A DNA stretch of 64,000 nt from an uncultured Thiotrichaceae bacterium. Lineage in GTDB: Bacteria > Pseudomonadota > Gammaproteobacteria > Thiotrichales > Thiotrichaceae. The notes under the pieces were generated by a model, which saw only the letters and a list, made by a program, of their open reading frames with translations, had not been told where the DNA came from and made no database searches. The translations under genes and the position numbers were made by a program. Shown in pieces: positions 56,618 through 64,000 of this stretch. The number at the start of each line of letters is the position of its first letter. The first letter of the stretch is position 1. Location: contig CACVAY010000112.1 of NCBI GenBank assembly GCA_902727985.1, forward strand, positions 1 to 64,000, written 5' to 3'.

Positions 56618-57451
56618 TCAATCAACAACGTGTTCGGGATGGGCTTCATCAAACCACTGCTGCTCATAATGGCTACACGGCCAGCGTTTTTCCAGGGCAT
56701 AAGGGTGGGAAAAGTTACCATAGCGCAATTGCAGAGTCCAACGGGGGTGTGGTGTCAGATTAGGGTAACTCTTGTGCAGTAACAAGCTGTTGAAAATAAT
56801 CGCGTCTCCCTCATTGATTGGCAAGCGAATATGGGGATAGCTATCTACGACGGTCTTATCCGCCAACTGTAAATTGTTTACCTCATCCATTTTGACCGGA
56901 ATAATGCCAGCGCGGTGCGAACCGGGCGCTACCATCATGCAACCGTTTTCTTCGTTGACATCGTGCAATGGCATCCAGTAAATCAGCGCGTCAGGCGAAT
57001 CCTGCACATAGGGATAATCCTGATGCCAGGGCAGCAGATAATTTTCTCTCTGCTGATAGTCCATGCGAATGGTTTTATAGGGCGAGGTCATCACCAACTG
57101 AGTTTGCATCAACTGTTTTGAACAATGCAGTATTTTTTCAGCCACCGAGAGTTGGTGCACACTGGTAAGACGACGGCTGGCATTAAAGAGCACCGAGGCG
57201 TATTCAGGTTGTCGCTCGATCAGCTCAGCAAAACCTTGATCAAAACGATGTCCGCTGGTTTTTGCTGGAGGCAGGCCTGCTTCTTTGCGCAGCAAATCAA
57301 TCAAATCAATCAATTCCTGCTGAACCGGTTCCAGTTCCTGTTTCTGCAAGAAATCGCGCACAACACAACAGCCCCATTGGTCGAGGTTCTGCGCCATTTT
57401 TTGCAGGCTACCCGCAATAGCATAGTCAACGCTCAGTGTTTGGATATTCAT
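56618..57451 (-). CDS. PhyH-family (phytanoyl-CoA dioxygenase-like) Fe(II)/2OG dioxygenase
   Basis: 277 aa. Iron ligands are visible in LLPWHQDYPYVQ (HxD) and LLLHKSYPN (distal His), with the 2-oxoglutarate arginine near HPRWTLQLRYG and the PhyH signature YWMPLHDVNEENGCMMVAPGSHRAG. Such enzymes hydroxylate or oxidatively cyclise small molecules or peptides. In the crocagin pathway an iron dioxygenase-type step is part of core formation, so this is a candidate for oxidising the Tyr or Trp of the peptide. It starts 2 bases from the glycosyltransferase stop. Confidence 0.88.
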   Translation of the reverse strand: MNIQTLSVDYAIAGSLQKMAQNLDQWGCCVVRDFLQKQELEPVQQELIDLIDLLRKEAGLPPAKTSGHRFDQGFAELIERQPEYASVLFNASRRLTSVHQLSVAEKILHCSKQLMQTQLVMTSPYKTIRMDYQQRENYLLPWHQDYPYVQDSPDALIYWMPLHDVNEENGCMMVAPGSHRAGIIPVKMDEVNNLQLADKTVVDSYPHIRLPINEGDAIIFNSLLLHKSYPNLTPHPRWTLQLRYGNFSHPYALEKRWPCSHYEQQWFDEAHPEHVVD

Positions 57452-57452
57452 G

Positions 57453-58658
57453 TCATGCCGTCTCGTGCTGCTGTAAAAAATTTCTGATGGTGGTAATGGC
57501 CTTATCCGTTCCCCCGGCTTGATGAAATGCCTTGCTCATTTGTTGTAAACTTTTTCTGGCATTTGGGTTGTGCATGGTTTTCTCGGCCAATTTGCGCAGG
57601 TTTGTTGCGGAAATATCCGGTTTAACCCATTGGCCCAAATTCAGAGTTTGTATTCGATTGGCTACCAGATGCTGGTCACCGCCCTGGGGGAATAGCAACA
57701 TAGGCACCTGTTCCAGCAAGGCTTCCCACACGCTGTTGGTACCGCCGTGAGTAATAAACAGGCTGGCTTGTTTTAGCATATCCAACTGTGGAACATAGTC
57801 CAGTACAGATACATTCTCCGGGATGTTTCCTAACGTGGTGCGATCCAGACCACGCCCAACGGACATCACAACCTGATAAGGCGCACTGGCAAACGCTTCA
57901 ATGCATTTGCGATAAAAATCGGCATTCTTATTGTAAGTTTTGATAGAACCCAAGGAGATATAAATACTAGCTGGTGGCACGGGTGTATCGTCGAACGGGC
58001 GTTCACCATAGCAAGGGCCGATAAAATGGTAGCTATCATCAAAATCAGGTAGGTTATCCTGAAATTCTCGTGCTGGATAAACCAAATTCAGGTCGCCGCG
58101 CAAATTGATACAGTTCGGCTGCCACTTAAACAGGTCGGCTTTGTGTATTTTGTGCAAATGATATTGTTGTTGCAGCGCCTGCCAGAGTTTTAAATCACGG
58201 CGATACCATTGCCATTGCGTAAAACGCCTACCGGATGGAAATCCTGCAGTCAGCACGGCAAAGGGAGGAAAATAATGGCGCGGCAGCAGATAATTAGTAT
58301 GTATGCATACCGAAGGTATGTCGAGACATTCGGCTAACACAGCAGCCCAAAGGCATTTGCCAGTAAAAATAATCAACGCTGGTGGGCTTGCCTGTAGCTG
58401 GCCGACTAAGGTTGCAACATTATCGAGCGTATATTCAAGCACCCGGTATTGCAGGGTTTCACCATTGATTTTGGCTTTGAATGATGGCAGGCAGCAAAAA
58501 TTGGCACCGACTGATTCCACCAGGAGTTTTGAATCTTCCAGGCAATAATAATCCAGTGGGTGGCCTTGCTGAGCCAACCCCTCAGCAACCGCCAAAGTGG
58601 TCGTAATACGGGTGTTATCCGGCAAGTCAAAAAAAGCGATGGGCTGGACAGTTGGCAT
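57453..58658 (-). CDS. UGT/MGT-type (GT1) glycosyltransferase
   Basis: About 401 aa GT-B fold. The C-terminal donor site VLDYVPQLDMLKQASLFITHGGTNSVWEALLEQVPMLLFPQGGDQHLVANRI is the MGT/UGT signature (THGGxxS, PxxxDQ). These enzymes glycosylate macrolides, polyketides and other secondary metabolites with UDP- or dTDP-sugars. Start taken at MPTVQPIAF; a TTG 12 bases upstream is possible. It suggests a glycosylated final product. Confidence 0.92.
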   Translation of the reverse strand: MPTVQPIAFFDLPDNTRITTTLAVAEGLAQQGHPLDYYCLEDSKLLVESVGANFCCLPSFKAKINGETLQYRVLEYTLDNVATLVGQLQASPPALIIFTGKCLWAAVLAECLDIPSVCIHTNYLLPRHYFPPFAVLTAGFPSGRRFTQWQWYRRDLKLWQALQQQYHLHKIHKADLFKWQPNCINLRGDLNLVYPAREFQDNLPDFDDSYHFIGPCYGERPFDDTPVPPASIYISLGSIKTYNKNADFYRKCIEAFASAPYQVVMSVGRGLDRTTLGNIPENVSVLDYVPQLDMLKQASLFITHGGTNSVWEALLEQVPMLLFPQGGDQHLVANRIQTLNLGQWVKPDISATNLRKLAEKTMHNPNARKSLQQMSKAFHQAGGTDKAITTIRNFLQQHETA

Positions 58659-58672
58659 ATGGTGGTGCAACC

Positions 58673-59425
58673 TTATTCTTTTTGTGCAACAGTAATCAGG
58701 CGTTTCGAATCAAAGCCGTAGGGGTCACCAGCAAAACTCCCATAAAAGGCAATGCGGGAAAACCCAACTTGCTGTAATAATGCCTTCAATTCACAGGCCG
58801 AATAAAGCCAATACTGCATTGTAAAGAAAGCAGGCTTCTTTTCACCACGGATTAAAATATGTTCTACGGTGAGTTTGTTCCAATCACACTCAACGCTTGC
58901 TTTTTTGATCATGATGTCTCCGTTTGGCAGGGTTCTCGAGTTGGTGGGTTGGAGTAAGCGGGCAAAATTCTCTCTGGAAACGATATCAAGAACAAAAACT
59001 CCCTTGGCTTTCAAATTTTGAAAAGCATTTTCCAAAACTCTCTGGTTGTCGGCCGGATCATCAAAATACCCAAATGAATGGTACATATTGATAACCAAGT
59101 CGAAAGTGTCGGGTTGTTTGAATGTTTTTACATCTTCAAGAATCCAGTTGACGTTGGTGTCCTCTTGGACAGCATAGTCGCGAGCTTTGCTAAGCAAAAA
59201 TGCACTCAGGTCAACCCCGGTAACGGAATACCCCTGTTTGGCAAGTGGTACGCTATAACGACCGGGACCACAACACTGATCTAACACCGCAGAACCGGAA
59301 AAATCACAAAAATTTATAATTGAGCTTATTCTCTCCCAGCCAGAAAAAAAGTCCTCCTGAGGAAACATGGATGGATAAGATGCAGTCCAGAACTCTTCGT
59401 CAGCAAACCAACTATTTGTAGTCAT
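58673..59425 (-). CDS. SAM-dependent methyltransferase
   Basis: 250 aa. SAM motif I SAVLDQCCGPGRYSVPLAKQGYSVTGVDLSAFLL and motif LVINMYHSFGYFDDPADNQRVL are typical of class I small-molecule methyltransferases. In crocagin biosynthesis an N-methyl group is added to the tricyclic core, which makes this a candidate for the same or a related step. It lies between the glycosyltransferase and the paired peptide-binding proteins. Confidence 0.9.
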   Translation of the reverse strand: MTTNSWFADEEFWTASYPSMFPQEDFFSGWERISSIINFCDFSGSAVLDQCCGPGRYSVPLAKQGYSVTGVDLSAFLLSKARDYAVQEDTNVNWILEDVKTFKQPDTFDLVINMYHSFGYFDDPADNQRVLENAFQNLKAKGVFVLDIVSRENFARLLQPTNSRTLPNGDIMIKKASVECDWNKLTVEHILIRGEKKPAFFTMQYWLYSACELKALLQQVGFSRIAFYGSFAGDPYGFDSKRLITVAQKE

Positions 59426-59442
59426 AATTTTTCTCTATGGGG

Positions 59443-60354
59443 CTAATTAGGAAAATGCAGATTTGGTTTTTTTGCCCAAAAATCGAGGAAAGGGATTTGC
59501 TCACCCATACCCATACCGATATGCACGCCGTTATTGCTCTGATGCAGCAGGGTGTTAAATGCATAGTCAGGGTTGATGTCCAGCAAGCCCAAAGCCAGTT
59601 CGGTAACATTGGTTTGCCACTCCCTGCCATCACAAAGCTCAACCAGCTCACCAGTCATATCTTTACCACCAAGCACCAAACCAGTAATCGCATTATTTTC
59701 GATCTGCAGACGGTTATTCCCTTGCCGGGATAAATCGCGCATTTCCTGCATCAATGGCAGGCTTTGTTGCCATAGTTCTTGATAGTTGGCTTGATACAAT
59801 AAGCCATCAATCGTGATTTCACCGACCAGGCTAAAGGTAGAAGTGGGTGCTTCCAGGTTCAGGATTGAAGCTTTAAGGAATTCAGTGAGGGAGTACAGGT
59901 AGCCGGATTCCAGTTCCTTCTCATAACTGGCGATTTCGACTTCTTCCGAAATATGGCAATGTAAGGACGCACCAGGGGTTTGTATGTTGATTTGATCGTA
60001 GGATAGCAATTGTTCATAGGCCGCATCGCGCTGCGCCAACAGGGCTGCATAATCTATCGTCAGTAATGTCTCTAGCGTATAGCGGAGTGGGTCAATACCA
60101 CCTCCAGCCTTGGATTGCGTCATTTGTACGACTGTGCCACCCGCTGTATCCCAAAGCGGTTCCATGCCGTATTGACTCGTGTAATCTGAGATTAGCCACA
60201 AGACAGCTTCAGTATTGGCAGCAAAGTCAAATCTGGCAGTAAGCGCAACCTGCTGAAAGCCTAGTTGGCGTACTGCGGCTTCAGTTTGCTCATTATCCAC
60301 CACCACATGCAAATCGCGCGCCTGTAAGTGGGTTAAAAATTCAAGATCTCGCAT
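59443..60354 (-). CDS. M29-aminopeptidase-like protein, CgnB/CgnE type (copy 2)
   Basis: About 303 aa, homologous along its length to the next gene. Shared motifs: YSLTEFLKASILNLEAPTSTFSLVGEITIDGLLYQ / YSIAEFFETSIVNLADNKSSFCVDG; AITGLVLGGKDMTGEL / SITKMVLGGQDFTAKM; and the end TELALGLL...GVHIGMGMGEQIPFLDFW. M29 aminopeptidases bind two metals through E/H/D in TE-hGxN, ExGTxHhAxG and SxxHxD. Here the last H-x-D reads IPFLDF, so a ligand is lost, suggesting an inactive, peptide-binding protein like CgnB/CgnE of crocagin biosynthesis. An upstream TTG (60363) is possible. Confidence 0.7.
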   Translation of the reverse strand: MRDLEFLTHLQARDLHVVVDNEQTEAAVRQLGFQQVALTARFDFAANTEAVLWLISDYTSQYGMEPLWDTAGGTVVQMTQSKAGGGIDPLRYTLETLLTIDYAALLAQRDAAYEQLLSYDQINIQTPGASLHCHISEEVEIASYEKELESGYLYSLTEFLKASILNLEAPTSTFSLVGEITIDGLLYQANYQELWQQSLPLMQEMRDLSRQGNNRLQIENNAITGLVLGGKDMTGELVELCDGREWQTNVTELALGLLDINPDYAFNTLLHQSNNGVHIGMGMGEQIPFLDFWAKKPNLHFPN

Positions 60355-60372
60355 TGGTATCAAAAGCCGGGG

Positions 60373-61299
60373 TTAATGGACAAATTCAAGCCGTGCCCCC
60401 GCCGAGATAAAATCAACATGCGAGGTATCTACCGCAATACCAATACCAACATGCATACCAACAATGCCTTCATTCATAATGGAATTAATGCGCCAGTCCG
60501 GCATCTTGGGATGGTTAACTACGCCAAAAGCGAATTCAGTTAAGGAAAGTCCACGTATCGAGTCTGCAAAGGCTTCATTCATTTTGGCAGTGAAATCTTG
60601 GCCACCCAGAACCATTTTAGTAATGCTGTTGTCCTGACATTCGAGCCAGTTATCACCTTTGACTGATAGGTTTACCATCTCGGTTAGTAGAGGGGCAAAC
60701 TCTGTTTTCAATTCCGGTGAATTTTCTAGGTAACTCAGTCCGTTAAAAACTAGCTTGCCATCAACACAGAAAGAAGATTTATTATCTGCAAGATTAACAA
60801 TGGAGGTTTCAAAAAACTCGGCAATAGAATACAGCCAGCCTTCCTCCAGTTCAGCATCATAATTGGCGACTTCCACCTCTTCCGCCAAAACCCCAGTCAG
60901 AACACTATTTTCACCGCTGTGAATGTTAATAAGCTTAGCAGACAGCGCTTTTTCATAAAGCACGTCTCTATGTGCGAGCGTTGCCGCATAATCGGGTATA
61001 TCCAATATTTTTTGGATTGAGTAATCCACTGCTTGCAATGAGCCATCAAATTTAGCAGCAGCAAGATGTACAAATATTCCACCGCAATTATCCCAAAGTT
61101 CTTTGTTCATTCGATACTGAGAAGGATAAGTACTCAACAAGACAAATACCGGATCAGTATTAGCAGCAAAATCAAAATCAGCAAAATCAGCAAAGTCGGT
61201 AAACCCATGTTTGCGAAATAGATCTGTTATCGCATTATCATCAGTAATAACCAATAGCTTTCTTTCCCGAAACATATTCAGAAATTCATGGGTTTTCAT
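60373..61299 (-). CDS. M29-aminopeptidase-like protein, CgnB/CgnE type (copy 1)
   Basis: 308 aa paralogue of the downstream gene, 9 bp to 18 bp apart. Near the C-terminus it keeps more of the metal-site pattern than its sister: SLTEFAFGVV, GMHVGIGIAVDTSHVDFISAGARLEF, with the H-V-G and S-H-x-D histidines in place. It could therefore still bind metal, or simply be less decayed. Paired homologous proteins of this size directly after a tiny peptide gene ending in YW match the crocagin cluster layout, where CgnB and CgnE bind the precursor peptide and guide its cyclisation (recalled, not looked up). Confidence 0.72.
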   Translation of the reverse strand: MKTHEFLNMFRERKLLVITDDNAITDLFRKHGFTDFADFADFDFAANTDPVFVLLSTYPSQYRMNKELWDNCGGIFVHLAAAKFDGSLQAVDYSIQKILDIPDYAATLAHRDVLYEKALSAKLINIHSGENSVLTGVLAEEVEVANYDAELEEGWLYSIAEFFETSIVNLADNKSSFCVDGKLVFNGLSYLENSPELKTEFAPLLTEMVNLSVKGDNWLECQDNSITKMVLGGQDFTAKMNEAFADSIRGLSLTEFAFGVVNHPKMPDWRINSIMNEGIVGMHVGIGIAVDTSHVDFISAGARLEFVH

Positions 61300-61350
61300 T
61301 AGCTCAGGACTCTTTAATTTACAGATGGGTTTACAATCTGTCGACTATAG

Positions 61351-61387
61351 AAAAATCTCCGCCTCTCGAAAGTGACAGAGATTTTTT
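61351..61387 (-). terminator. Hairpin between the precursor gene and the operon (attenuator-like)
   Basis: AAAAATCTC (61351-61359) and GAGATTTTT (61378-61386) form a perfect 9-bp inverted repeat; read on the minus strand the stem ends in T residues. It would let most transcripts stop after the tiny precursor gene, a common way for RiPP operons to make far more precursor than enzymes. Confidence 0.6.
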
Positions 61388-61388
61388 G

Positions 61389-61414
61389 TCTCTACCTTAA
61401 ATTTAAGGCAGAGA
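61389..61414. promoter_or_regulatory. Second hairpin directly after the precursor stop
   Basis: TCTCT-a-CCTTAAATTTAAGG-c-AGAGA, a 14-bp palindrome extended by 5-bp arms across one mismatch. No T run, so probably an RNA-stabilising structure at the 3' end of the precursor message. Confidence 0.5.
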
Positions 61415-61425
61415 TCAGTTATGGC

Positions 61426-61488
61426 TTACCAATAAGCGTTTTGACGTGCTTTACGGTTTGCTTTGCTTACTTGCTTTGCTTTTTTCAT
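61426..61488 (-). CDS. Tiny RiPP precursor peptide ending in AYW (CgnA-like), 20 aa
   Basis: Encodes MKKAKQVSKANRKARQNAYW, then TAA. GGAG lies exactly six bases before the ATG, as good a ribosome site as any in the window; an in-frame ATG 12 bases upstream would overlap that site, so the 20-codon form is chosen. The leader (1-17) has five Lys and two Arg and should be helical; the C-terminal Ala-Tyr-Trp matches the Ile-Tyr-Trp core of crocagin. It is the first gene of a minus-strand operon with two CgnB/E-like proteins, a methyltransferase, glycosyltransferase and dioxygenase, and is followed by two hairpins. Too short for standard gene callers. Confidence 0.72.
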   Translation of the reverse strand: MKKAKQVSKANRKARQNAYW

Positions 61489-61517
61489 AACATACTCCAT
61501 TAGTTTAAGTTGATATT

Positions 61518-61550
61518 CGTTGCTATACCCCGTAAACGACGGGAGCAACG
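61518..61550 (-). promoter_or_regulatory. 5' leader hairpin of the precursor gene
   Basis: Read on the minus strand: CGTTGCT, then an inner CCCGT-cgttt-ACGGG stem, then AGCAACG, a two-part hairpin about 30 bases before the start codon. Likely an mRNA-stabilising or regulatory structure. Confidence 0.5.
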
Positions 61551-62019
61551 GTAGTAATTATGCGATAAAGTGTGCTGCAAATTCAACCTAGAACGCTTAT
61601 TCTTAACAAAACTTTACATTCGGGTGCTGTGCCACGGTTTTTGCAAATATCAGTAGAAATTATTTCTCATAGTGAAGATGTCTTGGTCATTGGACATGAG
61701 AATTCTGCTAGAAGCATCCATGTTGAATGGTGAACACGTCATCGAACAAGAATACAATAAGGTAGGCTCACTGCATCATTCACATAGAATCACCAAGCCG
61801 CTTGCGTATTGACAAAAGTGCTGATCTATCAGGCAAGGCTTCCAGCGCTGCACTGGTCTATGCGCTGCTATTTATTTGTTATTTGACACAACTTGTGTAG
61901 TAACAGATTAAATATCGACTCTACAATGCGTAAGTCCGATTAAAAGATGGCTTTCAATTTACCTGCTTTATAAAGGATGGCAGAATCCTATAAATTTCTC
62001 TAAGCAAGATAATTACCCA
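61551..62019. other. Divergent promoter region between the RiPP-like operon and an MFS gene
   Basis: About 470 bases, A/T-rich, no gene seen. It must hold the promoter of the minus-strand operon; no known operator is recognised. It also marks the right edge of the island. Confidence 0.45.
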
Positions 62020-63234
62020 ATGACTTCCTTATGGCGCAATACTCCATTATTTGCTATTTCACAAGGCTTGATGGTGAGCGCTATCTCCTTAATTGTGACG
62101 TGTTCGGCGTTGGTTGGCCAAGCGTTAGCAACGGATAAATCACTAGCGACTTTACCGATTGCGGTGATGTTTATCTCCACTATGTTAGTCAGTATACCTG
62201 CCTCTTTTTTGATGGCGAAGATTGGGCGCAAACGGGGTTTTATGCTGGCGACTTTGCTGGGGTTTAGCGGCGGAGCTTTATCGACTTACGCGATTATTCA
62301 TCAAAACTTCTGGTTTTTTGTGGTGGGGATTGGGTTGATTGGTATGTTTAATGGTTTTGGTAATTATTTTCGTTTCGCTGCTGCCGATTCCGTAGAGAAA
62401 AACCTAAAAAGCCAAGCGATTTCTTTTGTTTTGGTGGGTGGGTTAGCGGCTGCTTTTATAGGGCCAAATCTAGCGAACCTTGCAAAAGACGTGATTGCGA
62501 ATGCTGAATTTGCAGGTAGTTATGCGGCTACTATGGTGCTTTATATCTTGTTATTTTTGACGCTGAGTTTTCTAAAACTGCCAGATAAGAGTGAGGAGGC
62601 GTTAGAACATCTCGCTCCTGCGCGTCCCTTGAAGGAAATTATCAGTCAACCGATATTTATTGTTGCCGTCATCTGCGCGATGTTGGGTTATGGTGTTATG
62701 TCTTTGGTAATGACTGCGACGCCATTGGCAATGCATCATCATGCACATGCTTTTGCAGATACCTCATTTGTTATTCAATGGCATTTGCTTGGTATGTTTG
62801 CACCATCCTTTTTTACGGGGTCGTTGATTCGAGCACTGGGTGTAAAAACTATCTTATGGCTGGGCGTACTCATGGGGTTTGCTTGTGTGATCATTAATTT
62901 GGCGGGGCATAGTTTGTGGCACTATTGGGCTGCTTTAGTGCTGTTGGGTATTAGCTGGAACTTCCTATTTGTTGGAGGGACGACTCTGCTAACCGAAGTT
63001 TATCGACCCAATGAGCGAGCAAAAACCCAAGCGGTGAATGACTTTTTGATTTTCAGCATGGTCGCGATTGCTTCGCTATCTGCAGGGTATTTACAACACC
63101 AATTTGGCTGGCGCATGGTTAATATTGGCGTGTTGCCTGTTTTGGCTGTGATTATGTTAGCTTTGTTATGGCTTGGCTTTACACAGCGAAAACCTGAAAC
63201 GATTCGTCATGAAAATTCTTTATCGAACTCTTAA
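62020..63234 (+). CDS. MFS transporter
   Basis: 404 aa, twelve hydrophobic helices, with the MFS loop 2-3 motif MAKIGRKRGFMLATLLGF and a histidine-rich loop (AMHHHAHAF) in the middle. Family resemblance is to YfmI/YcaD-like general MFS carriers with no known substrate. It diverges from the YW-peptide operon and could export its product, but it has the base composition of the ordinary chromosome, so the link is weak. Confidence 0.9.
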   Translation: MTSLWRNTPLFAISQGLMVSAISLIVTCSALVGQALATDKSLATLPIAVMFISTMLVSIPASFLMAKIGRKRGFMLATLLGFSGGALSTYAIIHQNFWFFVVGIGLIGMFNGFGNYFRFAAADSVEKNLKSQAISFVLVGGLAAAFIGPNLANLAKDVIANAEFAGSYAATMVLYILLFLTLSFLKLPDKSEEALEHLAPARPLKEIISQPIFIVAVICAMLGYGVMSLVMTATPLAMHHHAHAFADTSFVIQWHLLGMFAPSFFTGSLIRALGVKTILWLGVLMGFACVIINLAGHSLWHYWAALVLLGISWNFLFVGGTTLLTEVYRPNERAKTQAVNDFLIFSMVAIASLSAGYLQHQFGWRMVNIGVLPVLAVIMLALLWLGFTQRKPETIRHENSLSNS

Positions 63235-63539
63235 TACCCTGTCGTTGTCGTAGTTTAAAAGGCGTGAAATAATTTATATTATTCGTTAGCTGGTATACAC
63301 TGAATTTTTGCAAGAAAAGTGGTGGCTTGGAGCAAACCAAGAGGTCTCTTCTTATTTTTAGGCCATTTTTCTGCAATTTTAATGTTATTTGGGCTTCATA
63401 TTTTATATGTTTCGTTCATCAGTCTTTCTACTTCTTTGTGAGTGGATTTATCATTAAGAAATTTCCCCCTGCTTTTGTATGTTTCTTATGTATATAGTTT
63501 TGGGTGTTTTTTAAAGCAGTTAATAATAGGGTGACTATC
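63235..63539. other. Gap before the trypsin-like gene
   Basis: About 300 A/T-rich bases with no gene or strong hairpin seen. Confidence 0.4.
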
Positions 63540-64000
63540 TTGAAATTACGAGTGTTACAAGCATTAACAGTGCTTTGTTGTTTATCTTTGTCGCAAGTGC
63601 ATGCGCAGACGAAAATAGTAGGTGGTGTAAAATCAGATCCAGGGGCTTGGCCATCTGCGGTTGCATTATTGAATAAACCATTAGCTGATGGTATTGAAGC
63701 AGGAACGATAGTGAGTTCCCTTACTGGCCTACCATTATTTCTGGTATCAGAGGCTAATTATCAGTCACAAAATTGTGGTGGAAGTTTAATCGATAGCAAG
63801 TGGGTATTAACGGCTGCGCATTGTGTTGTTGGTGAAGATAATACGGTGATTGCCCCTGAAACACTTTATGCATTAGTGGGTACTTCTGACTTAATGTCAG
63901 GTGGGAGTCGAATTACGGTGAAGTCGATTGTTGTGCATCATGCCTATAATTCCCAAACGGCTGATTCAGATATTGCTTTGTTAGAGCTTGAGAGTTCTGC
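63540..64000 (+). CDS. Secreted trypsin-like serine protease (S1), cut by the window edge
   Basis: 153 codons are present, the rest lies beyond the window. A signal peptide (MKLRVLQALTVLCCLSLSQVHA-QT) is followed by the activation-type N-terminus KIVGGVKSDPGAWPSAVAL, the catalytic-His motif WVLTAAHCVVG and the catalytic-Asp motif ADSDIALLELESS. The start is a TTG preceded by AGGGTG; an in-frame GTG nine bases upstream is possible. Such chymotrypsin-fold proteases are exported and may act on proteins in the surroundings. Confidence 0.9.
   Translation, partial: MKLRVLQALTVLCCLSLSQVHAQTKIVGGVKSDPGAWPSAVALLNKPLADGIEAGTIVSSLTGLPLFLVSEANYQSQNCGGSLIDSKWVLTAAHCVVGEDNTVIAPETLYALVGTSDLMSGGSRITVKSIVVHHAYNSQTADSDIALLELESS

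Noticed and set aside
62020-63234. MFS transporter as the export pump of the YW peptide product
   Set aside because: It is divergent, about 500 bp away and has ordinary chromosomal composition; the link is possible but not supported well enough to report as a finding.

Overview
The window is a chromosomal segment of a gammaproteobacterium that fixes CO2 with a form IA RuBisCO in an alpha-carboxysome. A DsrC/TusE-type protein, DsrE-type proteins, CysB-type regulators and a SulP anion transporter point to sulfur chemistry. A sulfur-oxidising member of the Thiotrichales or a relative is my inference; the genus cannot be read from the sequence. Malate synthase G, isocitrate lyase and a phasin suggest it can also use acetate or fatty acids and store polyhydroxyalkanoate.

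Layout. 0-7 kb: the end of an unknown gene, a small repeat element, a SulP transporter, a UspA-like protein behind a textbook sigma-54 promoter with an IHF site and upstream repeats, then an NtrB/NtrC-like pair and a short LOV photoreceptor. 7-21 kb: mixed housekeeping genes (2OG-Fe oxygenase, GNAT, DinF-type MATE, LysR regulators, DUF2520 protein, phasin, HNH protein, cysteine-less DsrC/TusE homologue, YbfB-type MFS, lipocalin, DUF3429, amidohydrolase). 21-28 kb: a LysR regulator, malate synthase G and isocitrate lyase, then a small tautomerase and class I fumarase.

28-42 kb is the carbon-concentrating region: a probable LCIB-type carbonic anhydrase diverges from CsoS1D, then CbbR (minus strand), then cbbL-cbbS-csoS2-csoSCA-csoS4A-csoS4B-three csoS1 copies, an acRAF/PCD-like protein, a lysine/alanine-rich protein ending in SRIWPD (candidate McdB-like positioning factor), and CbbO. 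No cbbQ or mcdA lies beside them. The same 16-bp operator, ATTAAC-N4-GTTAAT, lies upstream of csoS1D and in the cbbR-cbbL gap.

42-51.6 kb: membrane hydrolase, lipoprotein, a 1261-residue secreted multidomain protein, and an ECF sigma/anti-sigma/secreted DsrE module in which the anti-sigma factor itself carries a DsrE-like periplasmic domain.

51.9-61.5 kb looks like an acquired island of uneven base composition: a P1B-like ATPase without the CPC motif, a methyltransferase and a sulfotransferase on the plus strand, and a convergent seven-gene minus-strand operon. That operon starts with an un-annotated 20-codon gene for MKKAKQVSKANRKARQNAYW, followed by two paralogous M29-aminopeptidase-like proteins, a methyltransferase, a UGT-type glycosyltransferase, a PhyH dioxygenase and a DUF1796-like protein. 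A tiny peptide ending in YW beside paired non-canonical peptidase-like proteins is the hallmark of crocagin (IYW core) biosynthesis. I interpret this as a new, probably glycosylated, crocagin-like RiPP pathway; it is the most exciting item in the window. An MFS transporter and the start of a trypsin-like protease close the window.
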